From Nonlabens sp. MB-3u-79 (GTDB lineage Bacteria > Bacteroidota > Bacteroidia > Flavobacteriales > Flavobacteriaceae), in contig NZ_CP025116.1 in the NCBI RefSeq assembly GCF_002831625.1, positions 1,936,501-2,000,500 of the forward strand: a stretch of 64,000 nucleotides of DNA, in the 5' to 3' direction. Each line of letters begins with the position of its first letter. The first letter of the stretch is position 1. A program made the translations under genes and the position numbers. This document shows positions 16,195 through 27,584 of this stretch, piece by piece. Under the pieces are notes generated by a model. The model saw nothing but the letters and a program-made list of their open reading frames with translations. It had not been told where the DNA came from and made no database searches.

Positions 16195-17352
16195 TTAGTT
16201 TTTTTTACGACTTTTTCCGATCGCATTTTCTAAATCAGCGATAAGAATTTCTGTTTCTTCAATACCTACAGAAAACCTTAATAGGCCATCAGAAATACCT
16301 TGTTCTTCTCTTTCTTGTTCAGTCAGCAGGCTGTGTGAAGTGGTGCTAGGGGCAAGAATAGTACTTTCTACACCTGCAAGACTTAAAGCAGGCATAATCA
16401 CTTCTAGTTCTTCTAAGAAAGCAGTGTAATTGATGTGTTTTTTTAGTTCAAAGGACATCATACCACCGTAGGCATTCATTTGCTTTTTAGCGAGTTCGTG
16501 TTGTGGATGCGATTTTAATCCTGGATAATTTACTTTTTCAATATCTGGATGTTGATCTAAGAATTTAGCTAGTTTGTGAGCATTTTTAGACTGTCTTTTT
16601 ACTCTTAAAGCTAGCGTCTTAATACTTCTTTCTAATAGCCATACCGTTTGATCACTTAAGCTACCACCATAATTTTTGGCAGTTTTCCAGAGTCTATCCA
16701 TATGTTCTTGGCTACAACTAACGGTGCCCGCGCAAATATCGCTGTGACCGCCTAAATATTTAGTTGCACTGTGTATAACGATATCAATTCCAAAATCGGC
16801 AGGAGTCTGGTTGATAGGTGAGGCAAATGTATTGTCTATAGCGGTTGTTAAGGAGTTCGCTTTCGCGAAAGCGGAAACCAATTCCATATCCGTAACCTCT
16901 AATAAAGGGTTGCTGGGAGTTTCTATATACACCATTTTGGTGTTGGGTTTCAAACTTGCTTCCAGACTTTCTTGATCTACATGCTCGATCATGGTGTATT
17001 GAATACCTACATTTTCAAACTCTGCTGCTGCAAAATGGGCAGTACCACCGTAAATAGCTCGTTGCATGATCACGTGATCTCCAGTTTTAAGAAAAGCCAT
17101 AAATACCGCGCTAATGGCTGCCATTCCACTACCGAATATCATTCCAGCTTCTGTATGTTCTAAAGCTGCCATCTTTTTACCAAGAGCAACTTGATTAGGC
17201 GTATTAAAATATCGCGGATATAAATTGGTGCCTTCACCTCTGTAATCATAAGCAGTGGATGTGTAAATAGGAGCCGTCGCTCCACCATAAACCTCATCTT
17301 TTAACTGTCCTGCATGTACACAAACATAGTTGGGATTTCTATTTTCTTTCAT
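16195..17352 (-). CDS. Cys/Met metabolism PLP-dependent enzyme (cystathionine gamma-lyase/synthase type)
   Basis: 385 residues, the usual length of the family. VHAGQ near the start, YPRYFNTPNQ, and SATKYLGGHSD, whose Lys binds pyridoxal phosphate, place it among cystathionine gamma-synthase, cystathionine gamma-lyase and methionine gamma-lyase; motif reading alone cannot choose. The end (GLLRFSVGIEETEILIADLENAI) is complete. It forms an operon with bshB1, 1 nt downstream, which favours a role in making cysteine for bacillithiol. It contains one copy of the palindromic element. Confidence 0.9.
   Translation of the reverse strand: MKENRNPNYVCVHAGQLKDEVYGGATAPIYTSTAYDYRGEGTNLYPRYFNTPNQVALGKKMAALEHTEAGMIFGSGMAAISAVFMAFLKTGDHVIMQRAIYGGTAHFAAAEFENVGIQYTMIEHVDQESLEASLKPNTKMVYIETPSNPLLEVTDMELVSAFAKANSLTTAIDNTFASPINQTPADFGIDIVIHSATKYLGGHSDICAGTVSCSQEHMDRLWKTAKNYGGSLSDQTVWLLERSIKTLALRVKRQSKNAHKLAKFLDQHPDIEKVNYPGLKSHPQHELAKKQMNAYGGMMSFELKKHINYTAFLEELEVIMPALSLAGVESTILAPSTTSHSLLTEQEREEQGISDGLLRFSVGIEETEILIADLENAIGKSRKKN
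16858..16873. repeat. Palindromic element, copy 4
   Basis: CGCTTTCGCGAAAGCG in the PLP-enzyme gene, read on the minus strand as AFAKA (VSAFAKANS). Confidence 0.9.
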
Positions 17353-17468
17353 GTTGCCGAAATTAGTAAGATTGTAATGATTAAAAGTAAATTATATGTG
17401 AAATATAACACTTACAAATGCTGGTCTTAATTTCCGTTTATTGTTCAGGAGTTAATTATCTTCACGAT

Positions 17469-18719
17469 ATGAGCAAGCTTTTTACAAATATTAAGGAATT
17501 AATTCAAGTTAGGGAACAAACAAATCAACCATTACGAGGCAAGCAAATGGATGAATTACCATCGATCAAAAACGCTTATTTGTGGCTGGAAGATGGTTTG
17601 ATTAAAGATTACGGCAGTATGGATAATTACCATCCTCATCCCGCCGAGGAGGTTTATGACTGCACAGGTATGATTATCACGCCAGGTTATGTAGATAGTC
17701 ATACCCATCTGGTTTTTGCCGGTACTCGTGAGAAAGAGTTTGAGGATAGGATTCACGGACTTTCTTATGAAGAAATCGCTGCAAGAGGTGGTGGTATATT
17801 AAATAGTGCTGCTGCTTTAGAAAAAATGACGGAAGAGGAGCTCTTTGAACAAGCGCGTTGTCGACTGGATCAAGTAGTTGCTCAAGGGACTACAGCCATT
17901 GAAATAAAAAGTGGCTATGGACTCAGTGTAGAAAGCGAATTAAAAATACTTAGAGTAGTGTCTCGCTTGCGCGAAAGCGGTACAAATAGCCATCATAAAA
18001 TCCCAATAAAGTCGACTTTTCTAGGAGCACATGCTCTTCCAGTGAACTACAAGGAGGATCGGGAAGCCTATATCAACCTCATTATTGATGAGATGTTACC
18101 TAAAATAGCAGAAGAGCATCTTGCAGATTATATAGATGTTTTTTGTGAGCAAAATTATTTTACAGTAAAGGAGATGCTGCGTATTATAGAAGCAGGAAGT
18201 GCTTATGGCCTTAAAGCAAAAGTGCATGTGAATCAGTTCAACTCTATCGGGTCGATAGAAGCTGCAGTTCGAGCAGGAGCGGTAAGTGTAGATCATCTCG
18301 AAGTTATGGAGGCTTCAGATTTTACTGCCCTTTCCGGTTCAACAACCATTGCAACGGCCTTACCTAGTTGTTCTTTCTTTCTGGGACTTGATTATGCGCC
18401 AGTGAATGAAATGATAGATCGGGATATTGCCGTGTCTTTGGCGAGTGACTACAATCCGGGAAGCACGCCTTCTGGTAATTTGAATTTTGTTTTTTCTTTA
18501 GCTTGTATAAAAATGAAGATGACACCACAACGCGCTTTTAATGCCCTTACGATAAATGCTGCTCATGCACTAGAACTTGAAAAGGAGCTGGGAAGTATCA
18601 CTATAGGTAAAAAAGCAAATCTTATGATTTTTAAAAATATAGAGAGTATTGCTGCCATACCATATAACTTTGGTCAAGTTGTTATCGATAAGGTAATTGT
18701 TAATGGTCAATTTATTTAG
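17469..18719 (+). CDS. hutI: Imidazolonepropionase
   Basis: 416 residues from the ATG at 17469 (MSKLFTNIKELIQ); the frame is open further up but those residues are not conserved. HutI opens the imidazolone ring to N-formimino-L-glutamate, the third step of histidine breakdown. Visible marks: GYVDSHTHLVFAGTREKEF with the metal-binding HxH (about residue 78), RIHGLSYEEIAARGGGI, FLGAHALP, and ALPSCSFFLGLDYAP. A short insertion of the palindromic element variant (SRLRESGTNSHH) precedes KSTFLGAH. hutG follows after 6 nt. The first two enzymes, hutH and hutU, are not in the window. Confidence 0.94.
   Translation: MSKLFTNIKELIQVREQTNQPLRGKQMDELPSIKNAYLWLEDGLIKDYGSMDNYHPHPAEEVYDCTGMIITPGYVDSHTHLVFAGTREKEFEDRIHGLSYEEIAARGGGILNSAAALEKMTEEELFEQARCRLDQVVAQGTTAIEIKSGYGLSVESELKILRVVSRLRESGTNSHHKIPIKSTFLGAHALPVNYKEDREAYINLIIDEMLPKIAEEHLADYIDVFCEQNYFTVKEMLRIIEAGSAYGLKAKVHVNQFNSIGSIEAAVRAGAVSVDHLEVMEASDFTALSGSTTIATALPSCSFFLGLDYAPVNEMIDRDIAVSLASDYNPGSTPSGNLNFVFSLACIKMKMTPQRAFNALTINAAHALELEKELGSITIGKKANLMIFKNIESIAAIPYNFGQVVIDKVIVNGQFI
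17964..17979. repeat. Palindromic element, variant copy 5
   Basis: CGCTTGCGCGAAAGCG in hutI, one base from the consensus; read as RLRES. Confidence 0.75.
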
Positions 18720-18725
18720 AAAGAT

Positions 18726-19745
18726 ATGAGGGATCATTTTCAACTATTCACCAAGGAAAAACGAGCGCATTATGTTTCTATTCGCTGCGATTTAAATAAG
18801 GAAAACTTTGTAAAATCTGAAGATGAGGCTGCTTCCTTTGCGCAGTCCATTGAAGTTTGTGAAGATTTAAAGGAACTTGCTAAGTTAAAGGCAAAATACC
18901 TTATTATAGGTATTCCTGAAGATATAGGTGTAAGAGCTAATCTGGGTCGAGCAGGAGCAAGTGAAGCTTGGGAATCCTTTTTAAAATTTTTTTTAAGTTT
19001 ACAACAGACTTCTTTAAATGATGTCAGCCGATTCTGTGTTTTGGGAAATGTCACTACTAAAGATTTAATGTTACAAGCTCAAAATCTGGTAGCATCTTCT
19101 CATAAAGATCGAACGCAGTTGAGCGGTCTAGTAAAATTACTGGATCAACGGGTAAGTGAAATTGCTTCTTTAATAATAGCATCAGGAAAAACACCTATAG
19201 TTATAGGCGGGGGACATAATAATAGTTATCCGCTATTGAGAGCTAGTGGGTATTCTGTTCCAGTAGATTCTATCAATATAGATGCGCATACTGATTTAAG
19301 AGCTACTGCTGGCAGGCATAGTGGTAATGGTTTTAGTCATGCGATTCAAGAAGGCTATTTGAAGTCTTATTATATGATTGGAATTCAAGAGAACTATTTG
19401 AGTCAGCCCATGATTGATTTGATGGAACAAAGTGATGCGATAGATTACAGTCCTTATGATTTTGAAAATTTTGAAATTCAACAAGAAGTTCTAAAAGCTA
19501 TAAAGCATGTAGACACGACCAATTTTGCGCTAGAAATAGATATGGATGTGGTGGCTCATTTCCCTTCCAGTGCGCAAGCGCCAGTGGGTTATTCTTTTCA
19601 AGAACTGAGGAATATGATGAACGGGATTCTTAAAAAGGCTTCCTCATTTCCAAAGTATATTCATATTTGTGAGGCAGCACCAAAATACGGTTATGAAAAC
19701 CAAGTAGGTAAAGCGCTGGCTACTTTAGTAAATGATCTTCCTTAA
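18726..19745 (+). CDS. hutG: Formimidoylglutamase (arginase family)
   Basis: 339 residues of the ureohydrolase fold. GGGHNNSYPLL (about residue 160), NIDAHTDLR (about 187) and EIDMDVV (about 275) supply the binuclear manganese ligands. In operon with hutI the likely reaction is hydrolysis of N-formimino-L-glutamate to glutamate and formamide. The gene starts 6 nt after hutI. Flavobacterial members of this clade are often called arginase; the hut context decides for formimidoylglutamase. Confidence 0.9.
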   Translation: MRDHFQLFTKEKRAHYVSIRCDLNKENFVKSEDEAASFAQSIEVCEDLKELAKLKAKYLIIGIPEDIGVRANLGRAGASEAWESFLKFFLSLQQTSLNDVSRFCVLGNVTTKDLMLQAQNLVASSHKDRTQLSGLVKLLDQRVSEIASLIIASGKTPIVIGGGHNNSYPLLRASGYSVPVDSINIDAHTDLRATAGRHSGNGFSHAIQEGYLKSYYMIGIQENYLSQPMIDLMEQSDAIDYSPYDFENFEIQQEVLKAIKHVDTTNFALEIDMDVVAHFPSSAQAPVGYSFQELRNMMNGILKKASSFPKYIHICEAAPKYGYENQVGKALATLVNDLP

Positions 19746-19746
19746 A

Positions 19747-19986
19747 ATGAGCTGGCAGTTGACTTTTCTTCCTGTTTTTCTAATTGTTTTCTGGTTGCTT
19801 TTGGTGCTTAAGAACCTATCCTCTTTTAGGAAGGAGTTTCAAAAGATGGATAGGAAAGAGCGTTCTACAGAGTTAGGTAAATTATTTATTAAGTATTTAC
19901 AAAAAAAGTATTTATGGAGATCTATACTGGCAATGATCTTTTGTTTTGCAATTTATGTACTTGTTTATTTTATAATAAGAGCCTAA
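19747..19986 (+). CDS. Small two-helix membrane protein
   Basis: 79 residues from the ATG at 19747, 1 nt after the hutG stop. It has two transmembrane segments (about residues 4-22 and 57-76) separated by a basic, charged loop (SFRKEFQKMDRKERS). I do not recognise a family. The tight spacing makes it part of the hut transcript, perhaps only by position. A longer start at 19732 would overlap hutG. Confidence 0.65.
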   Translation: MSWQLTFLPVFLIVFWLLLVLKNLSSFRKEFQKMDRKERSTELGKLFIKYLQKKYLWRSILAMIFCFAIYVLVYFIIRA

Positions 19987-19994
19987 AAAACACT

Positions 19995-20021
19995 AAAGCG
20001 CACCTAAATAAGGTGCGCTTT
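19995..20021. terminator. Bidirectional terminator hairpin
   Basis: An 11-bp stem AAAGCGCACCT/AGGTGCGCTTT with a 5-nt loop between the convergent hut operon and the peroxidase gene. T tracts on both sides are modest. Confidence 0.75.
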
Positions 20022-20055
20022 AAGAATTTTAAACAGTTAGCTGATAAATATTGTC

Positions 20056-21873
20056 TTACTGATTTACAAACTCCGCATCTGTTAAGGTTTTCATGAAATT
20101 AATAAGATCTGTTTTTTCTTGGTCTGTTAAGTTTAAAGGATCTGTTGGTAGTGTTTGGTATTCTTGATTTGTGATCCCTATCCCGTAGCCACCACCTAAA
20201 TTGTAAAACTCAATAACTTCTTCAAGAGTTTTATAAACACCGTTGTGCATGTATGGGCTGGTTAAAGCTATGTTTCTTATGCTAGGTGTTTTAAAGAAGT
20301 GTTTGCGATTCTCTGTTTTGTATATTTCAAACCTACCTAGATCTGTATCAATCCTTGCATTATTTGTTACGGCTGCTTCTGGCACTCCTAAATGCTCCAT
20401 TTCAGTTTCCATAAAATCTGGTGGTACAGTTCCATTAAAAACAGGTGCAAAATGGCATGTAGCACATTTTGCTTTACCGTTAAAAAGGTTAAAACCATTT
20501 ATTTCTGAAGCAGTAAGTGTGTTGATCTCATTTCTGATATTTTGATCCCATTTAGAATTCCAATAGTTGAGACTACGCACATAATCAGCAATAGCATCCC
20601 TAATACTGTTTTGATGAATAGGAGTTGCATAAGCTATTTCAAACTCTTTTATATAAGAAGAGTCTTGGTCTATTAGTGAAGCAAAACTTTTAAGATCAGA
20701 ATGAAACTCCTGTGAGTTGTTAATTACTGAAACGATCTGACCTTCTAGACTACCAGATCTTTTATCATAGAAAAAGCCTTGTTGATAAGCGCTATATGTT
20801 AGACTAGGACTATTGCGGTTCAATCCGTTGGACTTTGTTAACCCATCAGTAAACGCCAGGTTACTTTTATGGCAAGTTGCACAACTTACTGTTTGAGAAG
20901 AAGAAAGACTTTTGTCATGGAACAGTCTTTTTCCTAATTGGATTTTATCCTCACTAAGCGGCGTTACTTTCCTACCTGCAAAAAAATCTAATGACAAAGC
21001 TTCTTTTGAGAACAAGCTGCTTGCATTATTATCTATTGCCATTTGCAAAGGAAAGCTTACTTGCCAATCTTTCGCTGTCTCTACCCATAACACCAGCATG
21101 GGGTCTATGTGTGATTTTATAAACTCGTACCTATTAAAATTTTCAAAATCACCCTCTGTTAGGTAGGATTTTGCTCTGCTAAACTTGTCCTGCCATAAAG
21201 CTTTCAATGGCTCCTTTTTAAAGTTGTGATCGTAGAGGTTTAAGATTTGTTCCGCTTTCGCGAAAGCGGTAACCGCATCCATCAAACTGCTTTCTAAAAC
21301 GGGAGAGTCAAAACCAGTAACACCAGTCGTCGCGGTGCGTATTAATTGTTTGCGTACGATCCAAAGTACGTGATAGGGTTTTAAATAAGCTACATCTGTA
21401 TTTCTTAAAAGCACTTGTAATCTAGAGTGAATTTTACCAGCTGTTTTATGAACAGCATCTATATCTGGCGCATCGCTGAATATATTTTCTTCCAATGTTT
21501 GAAAGCTGCTGGGTTCATTTATCTTGATATCGGTCAAGTCTTCTTCTTCTACTTTAAGAAGGTTAGGTGCATTGAGGAAACTGTAGTTATTCTGGTCTTG
21601 AAAGGAAAGCACTGGTTCTACTTTTTTAAATTGTGTTCGTGCTTTTTTAAAATAGAACTTTAAACTATCCACTTCAGAAGTACGCGTTAACGCACCGACA
21701 TAATCAGCACAACTCTGAAGATCTACTAGGTACATATTCTGTAAAGCGATGGAGGGCTGCAGATCTATTTTTTCGACATATTCTTCAGGACTGCTTTTAC
21801 AAGAGATCAAAAACAAAAGAAGACCTGTAAGGGTACAGATCTTCTTTATTATATTTAAAATAGGCAAGTTCAT
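20056..21873 (-). CDS. Di-haem cytochrome c peroxidase family lipoprotein with an extra N-terminal domain
   Basis: 605 residues; the C-terminal 300 are a complete di-haem peroxidase/MauG-type unit with haem motifs CATCH at 331-335 and 470-474, and the typical ending TPSIRNIALTSPYMHNGVYKTLEEV. A lipoprotein signal (FLISCKSS, Cys25) puts it in the periplasm. Residues 40-300 are helical and not part of the usual enzyme; AYLKPYHVLWIVRKQL and RTQFKKVEP remind me of imelysin-like proteins, but this is a weak impression. It starts 1 nt after the PhoX-like gene and the two are co-translated. Peroxide reduction or a MauG-like oxidation are both possible. Confidence 0.88.
   Translation of the reverse strand: MNLPILNIIKKICTLTGLLLFLISCKSSPEEYVEKIDLQPSIALQNMYLVDLQSCADYVGALTRTSEVDSLKFYFKKARTQFKKVEPVLSFQDQNNYSFLNAPNLLKVEEEDLTDIKINEPSSFQTLEENIFSDAPDIDAVHKTAGKIHSRLQVLLRNTDVAYLKPYHVLWIVRKQLIRTATTGVTGFDSPVLESSLMDAVTAFAKAEQILNLYDHNFKKEPLKALWQDKFSRAKSYLTEGDFENFNRYEFIKSHIDPMLVLWVETAKDWQVSFPLQMAIDNNASSLFSKEALSLDFFAGRKVTPLSEDKIQLGKRLFHDKSLSSSQTVSCATCHKSNLAFTDGLTKSNGLNRNSPSLTYSAYQQGFFYDKRSGSLEGQIVSVINNSQEFHSDLKSFASLIDQDSSYIKEFEIAYATPIHQNSIRDAIADYVRSLNYWNSKWDQNIRNEINTLTASEINGFNLFNGKAKCATCHFAPVFNGTVPPDFMETEMEHLGVPEAAVTNNARIDTDLGRFEIYKTENRKHFFKTPSIRNIALTSPYMHNGVYKTLEEVIEFYNLGGGYGIGITNQEYQTLPTDPLNLTDQEKTDLINFMKTLTDAEFVNQ
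21253..21268. repeat. Palindromic element, copy 6
   Basis: CGCTTTCGCGAAAGCG in the peroxidase gene, read on the minus strand as AFAKA (VTAFAKAEQ). Confidence 0.9.
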
Positions 21874-21874
21874 C

Positions 21875-23341
21875 TTATCTATCTAATCCAGTTAGAACGT
21901 ATAAGATACTTCCTTCTTTTCTGCTGCTTGCTATGTCTATTACTGCATTAGGGTCAGAGAAAGCGCTGCCGTCTGCTGGTTCCCAACCGTGATTTTGTGT
22001 AGCAACCATAAAAGTACCTTCAATCCCTACCTGGTCAGAGATGTCTATCATTCCTGTTATTTCCCAGATACTGGTCTCGCTACCTATTCCCGCTGCTGCT
22101 GCCGCTACTTGGTCACATTCTAGAACAGTTTTTACAACTCCTGTGGTCAAATTGTATTGATACAATCTCGCGTAATGAGTTCTTGCAGGATCGTCAAAAT
22201 AACCGTTAGGATCTTCTTGAATATAAGCATAGTTTTCAGTGACTAGGATATTATCAGGACTGTGAAAACCCCATGCTTTACCACCTATTTTATCTCCATC
22301 TAGTACACAAGTAATTTTTGCAGGTCCTGTTGGGTCATTTTCATTTAATTCGACTTTGTATATACGTCCGTACTGTGCCCCTTTACCAACTAATGCATCT
22401 CTCTTGCGGCCAGTAACTGCAAAATATACTTCTCTTTGGTTGTTGTCACTACCACGTCTCCAGTCGATATCTTCTAGTCTAGAGAAGCCCATAACTCCTT
22501 TAGTTTTAGCTTCAGCATCTAACAGGTCTATGTTTTTTTCATTCAGTTCCACAAAAGAGGCATCATAAGATTGTCCTTCTTGCATGTCCATTTCAAAATT
22601 AATTCCTGCTGAGGTTACTTTTAATCCATAAAGTGTTCCATTATAAAGATCACCTCGATCTCCTACATACATTCCTAATTGTCCAGAAGGGATGTTATTG
22701 TCAGCATGATCATCACCTATAAAAACGACAGTTTTATCGTCATAAGCGTCTTTTCCTATCGCAACAGCATTTTCAGTACTCCACTGTCCCATAGCGGTAA
22801 GCATTTCTGGAAACATTCTAGAAGAAGCATCTTTAGTCACCTCAGTAGCAAAAACTCCTTTTGAAGCGCCACCCCATTCTCCACCAGAAAGATAAAGAGG
22901 TCCAAAGCCATGTTCTTCAGGAGTAATTAACGAACCAGAACATTGAGCTGTGGATCCTGTAGCTTGTTCATTTAAGATATATTCACCTGCAATAGGTTGA
23001 AAGGTTTTGTCTAGTGTAATGCGAGCTATGGAATAATCTGCTTCAAGATTATTGATTACTGTATAGTTTTGTTCATTTGCGTTATAAATCAATCCGCATC
23101 CATCTGCCATGGAACCGTAGACAAAGTTAGGCGTATCTTGCAATTGGTCTTCACTAGAAAGGATAGGGTATACATTTACCGAAGAGAACTCTGAAGTAGT
23201 TTTTAAAAAGTTAGGAGTTATGGAGTGAGCTCTAAGCACCACATCATCTGCTTGTGGATTTAACCTAGGTGACTCGTCATTATTACATGCTGTTAATGTT
23301 AATAAACCAGCTGCAGCAAAAAGTAGAATTTTAGTTTTCAT
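21875..23341 (-). CDS. PhoX-like (DUF839) beta-propeller lipoprotein
   Basis: 488 residues from the ATG at 23341 (MKTKILLFAAAGLLTLTACNN), a lipoprotein signal with Cys19. FSRLEDIDWRRG, REVYFAVTGR, and WGFHSPDNILVTENYAYIQED resemble PhoX phosphatases, in which such Glu/Asp residues bind calcium and iron; the resemblance is partial, so enzymatic activity is uncertain. It should be periplasmic or surface-exposed. It is followed after 1 nt by the di-haem peroxidase gene, an unusual pairing. A frame opening 8 codons earlier lacks a good signal start. Confidence 0.7.
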   Translation of the reverse strand: MKTKILLFAAAGLLTLTACNNDESPRLNPQADDVVLRAHSITPNFLKTTSEFSSVNVYPILSSEDQLQDTPNFVYGSMADGCGLIYNANEQNYTVINNLEADYSIARITLDKTFQPIAGEYILNEQATGSTAQCSGSLITPEEHGFGPLYLSGGEWGGASKGVFATEVTKDASSRMFPEMLTAMGQWSTENAVAIGKDAYDDKTVVFIGDDHADNNIPSGQLGMYVGDRGDLYNGTLYGLKVTSAGINFEMDMQEGQSYDASFVELNEKNIDLLDAEAKTKGVMGFSRLEDIDWRRGSDNNQREVYFAVTGRKRDALVGKGAQYGRIYKVELNENDPTGPAKITCVLDGDKIGGKAWGFHSPDNILVTENYAYIQEDPNGYFDDPARTHYARLYQYNLTTGVVKTVLECDQVAAAAAGIGSETSIWEITGMIDISDQVGIEGTFMVATQNHGWEPADGSAFSDPNAVIDIASSRKEGSILYVLTGLDR

Positions 23342-23362
23342 ATTTGTATTTTTACGTTGTGA

Positions 23363-23391
23363 CAAATCTATTTCTAAGTTCTTTAAACAAA
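23363..23391 (-). promoter_or_regulatory. Promoter of the PhoX-like/peroxidase operon
   Basis: On the minus strand, TTTG (23391-23388), 17 bp spacer and TAGATTTG (23370-23363) match the Bacteroidota consensus. The start codon is 21 nt further on. Confidence 0.8.
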
Positions 23392-23602
23392 GGAAATTAA
23401 AGAATAACCTTGTTTTACAATATTGTTAGTAACGAGGCTTTATAAAGTTAGAGAAAGGTTACCTATTTTAATTTAAGGTTTAGAAACCAAATTCAAGTAA
23501 TTGTATTTAAGATGGTTAACAGTTATTATTAGAGTTTAGTTTTATTTTATGTAAATATAAAATGGAGGTAATTAAATTTAAACACACTTAAAATCAAATA
23601 AA

Positions 23603-24397
23603 ATGAAAAAAGTATTTATTGCCTTATTTGCTATTTCTATGATGAGTATTTCTTGTAAAGACAACAAGGGAGAGACTGTAGAAGAAGAACTATCAACTAC
23701 CGAAACAGTAGAAGAGCAAACATTGCCAGAGCCTAACAATATAAAGGTAACACCTATATCTCACGCGACATTTGTATTGGACTGGAACGGTCAGATTATT
23801 TATGTAGACCCTACAGGAGGAGCTGCTGCTTTTGAAGGTATGCCTGCAGCTGATGTAACTTTGATCACAGATGTACATTATGATCACTTGGATGAAGAAA
23901 CGCTTGCTGCCGTAAAAGGAGCTAGTAAGATAATTACTCCACAAGCTGTAGCAGATAAGATGGTAGGTTTTAAACCTTCTAACATTATCAACAACGGAGA
24001 AACTAAAACGATCTCAGGAATAGAAATTACAGCTGTCCCTATGTACAACCTCACAGAAGGTAGATTAGAGATGCATGTTAAAGGCAGAGGAAACGGTTAT
24101 GTATTAGAGAAAAACGGTTATCGTGTTTACATCTCTGGAGATACAGAAGATATCCCAGAGATGAGAGCATTAAAGAATATAGATAAAGCGTTTTTATGTA
24201 TGAATTTACCTTACACTATGGATATCGACCAAGCGGCAAACGCTGTTCTTGAGTTTCAACCTAAGCAGGTAATCCCTTATCATTACAGAGGTACCGAAGG
24301 GTTTCAAGATGTAGAAAAATTCAAGAAAATGATTGATGATACCAATAGTGGTATTAAGGTAGCCCTTATGGACTGGTATCCTGCTAAGGCAGAATAA
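23603..24397 (+). CDS. UlaG-like metallo-beta-lactamase fold hydrolase, lipoprotein
   Basis: 264 residues. The lipoprotein signal (MSISCKDN, Cys19) is followed by an acidic linker and an MBL domain. Metal-binding motifs are HATFVLDW at about 57, HYDHLD at about 93-98 and SGDTED at about 176-181; the late IPYHYRG provides the last ligand. Such UlaG-like proteins hydrolyse lactones, phosphodiesters or amides; this one's substrate is unknown. It is a single gene with its own terminator. Confidence 0.88.
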   Translation: MKKVFIALFAISMMSISCKDNKGETVEEELSTTETVEEQTLPEPNNIKVTPISHATFVLDWNGQIIYVDPTGGAAAFEGMPAADVTLITDVHYDHLDEETLAAVKGASKIITPQAVADKMVGFKPSNIINNGETKTISGIEITAVPMYNLTEGRLEMHVKGRGNGYVLEKNGYRVYISGDTEDIPEMRALKNIDKAFLCMNLPYTMDIDQAANAVLEFQPKQVIPYHYRGTEGFQDVEKFKKMIDDTNSGIKVALMDWYPAKAE

Positions 24398-24417
24398 TCA
24401 TTCCAGCATCCAAAGTT

Positions 24418-24450
24418 AAAAGGGGAATACTATGATAGTATTCCCCTTTT
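24418..24450 (+). terminator. Intrinsic terminator of the UlaG-like gene
   Basis: A 15-bp stem AAAAGGGGAATACTA and its complement with a 3-nt loop, followed by further T residues. Confidence 0.92.
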
Positions 24451-24582
24451 TTTTATGTGTTAAATTCTTGGTATTATCTCCTTCGTAATGAATCAAATCC
24501 AACATCAACTTTTGTTTTGATAAAAAAGAGAAAACGAGATGTGATTATATGAGGAATACATTTGCCTAAAAGAAGGATAAAA

Positions 24583-24616
24583 AAATTCCCAATATCAGAT
24601 TTGATATTGGGAATTT
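24583..24616 (-). terminator. Intrinsic terminator of icd
   Basis: A 15-bp stem AAATTCCCAATATCA and its complement with a 4-nt loop; on the minus strand it runs into a T tract. Confidence 0.9.
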
Positions 24617-24637
24617 AAATAGTTGATAATTATTTAA

Positions 24638-26908
<2,271 letters not shown>

Positions 26909-26931
26909 CTACGATCTGTTTGATCAGCTCG

Positions 26932-26939
26932 CAAATATA
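26932..26939 (-). promoter_or_regulatory. icd -7 box
   Basis: TATATTTG on the minus strand, 71 nt before the icd start. No clear -33 TTG. Confidence 0.55.
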
Positions 26940-27051
26940 AAGCAACGAGGCTATTTTTAAAAGATTTTCACTAAGGCTTAGCACTTAAAGTGTCAAATTT
27001 TGAAAGAAACACCTATTATCAATATATAAGTTTATAAAATTTTAGCGCATA

Positions 27052-27083
27052 AAAAAAGCTGCCCGATAAAGGGCAGCTTTTTT
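27052..27083 (-). terminator. Intrinsic terminator of rplS
   Basis: A 13-bp stem AAAAAAGCTGCCC/GGGCAGCTTTTTT with a 6-nt loop, ending in a T tract on the minus strand. Confidence 0.93.
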
Positions 27084-27099
27084 ATATAATTGAAAAGGA

Positions 27100-27453
27100 T
27101 TACTTTCTGCGCGCTTCTTTGATACGTGCTTTCTTTCCAGTAAGTTCTCTGAAGTAGAAAATACGTTTTCTACGTACCGCTCCTTGCTTGTTTATTTCGA
27201 TTTTTTGAAGAGCTGGAAGGTTTAAAGGGAAAATACGCTCTACACCTATACCACCAGACATTTTTCTAATAGTGAATGTTTTTGTTAAACCAGTACCTCT
27301 TAATTGAAGAACAACTCCACGGAAGAACTGTGTACGGCTTTTTTCACCTTCTTTGATCTCATAAAATACAGTGATGGTATCTCCAGCTGAGAATTTAGGG
27401 AAATCTTTTTTTTCTATGAATTCGTCTTGTACGAACTTTACTAATTGTTCCAT
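27100..27453 (-). CDS. rplS: 50S ribosomal protein L19
   Basis: 117 residues, full length. FSAGDTITVFYEIKEG, RTQFFRGVVLQLRG, FTIRKMSGGIGVERIFPL and the basic tail KKARIKEARRK are typical of bL19, which sits at the interface of the two ribosomal subunits. In many bacteria rplS follows trmD directly; here a small type IX cargo gene lies between them, and rplS has its own promoter and a leader of about 70 nt. Confidence 0.97.
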   Translation of the reverse strand: MEQLVKFVQDEFIEKKDFPKFSAGDTITVFYEIKEGEKSRTQFFRGVVLQLRGTGLTKTFTIRKMSGGIGVERIFPLNLPALQKIEINKQGAVRRKRIFYFRELTGKKARIKEARRK

Positions 27454-27528
27454 GTTACTAGGAATTATTTTATTTATGTAAGGTACTAACGTTCACGATT
27501 ATCGTCAGAGGTTAATTTTTACGAGTTG

Positions 27529-27559
27529 CAAAAATACAACCTTGTCATCAACTGACAAA
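27529..27559 (-). promoter_or_regulatory. rplS promoter
   Basis: On the minus strand TTTG (27559-27556), 19 bp spacer, TATTTTTG (27536-27529). The leader before rplS contains a short ACGAT/ATCGT inverted repeat; a regulatory leader is possible but not shown. Confidence 0.7.
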
Positions 27560-27584
27560 TAAAATAAGAAGTTTTTAAAGGGAG

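Noticed and set aside
27454..27528. Possible ribosomal-protein leader structure before rplS
   Set aside because: Only a 5-bp inverted repeat is visible; I cannot match it to a known L19 leader.
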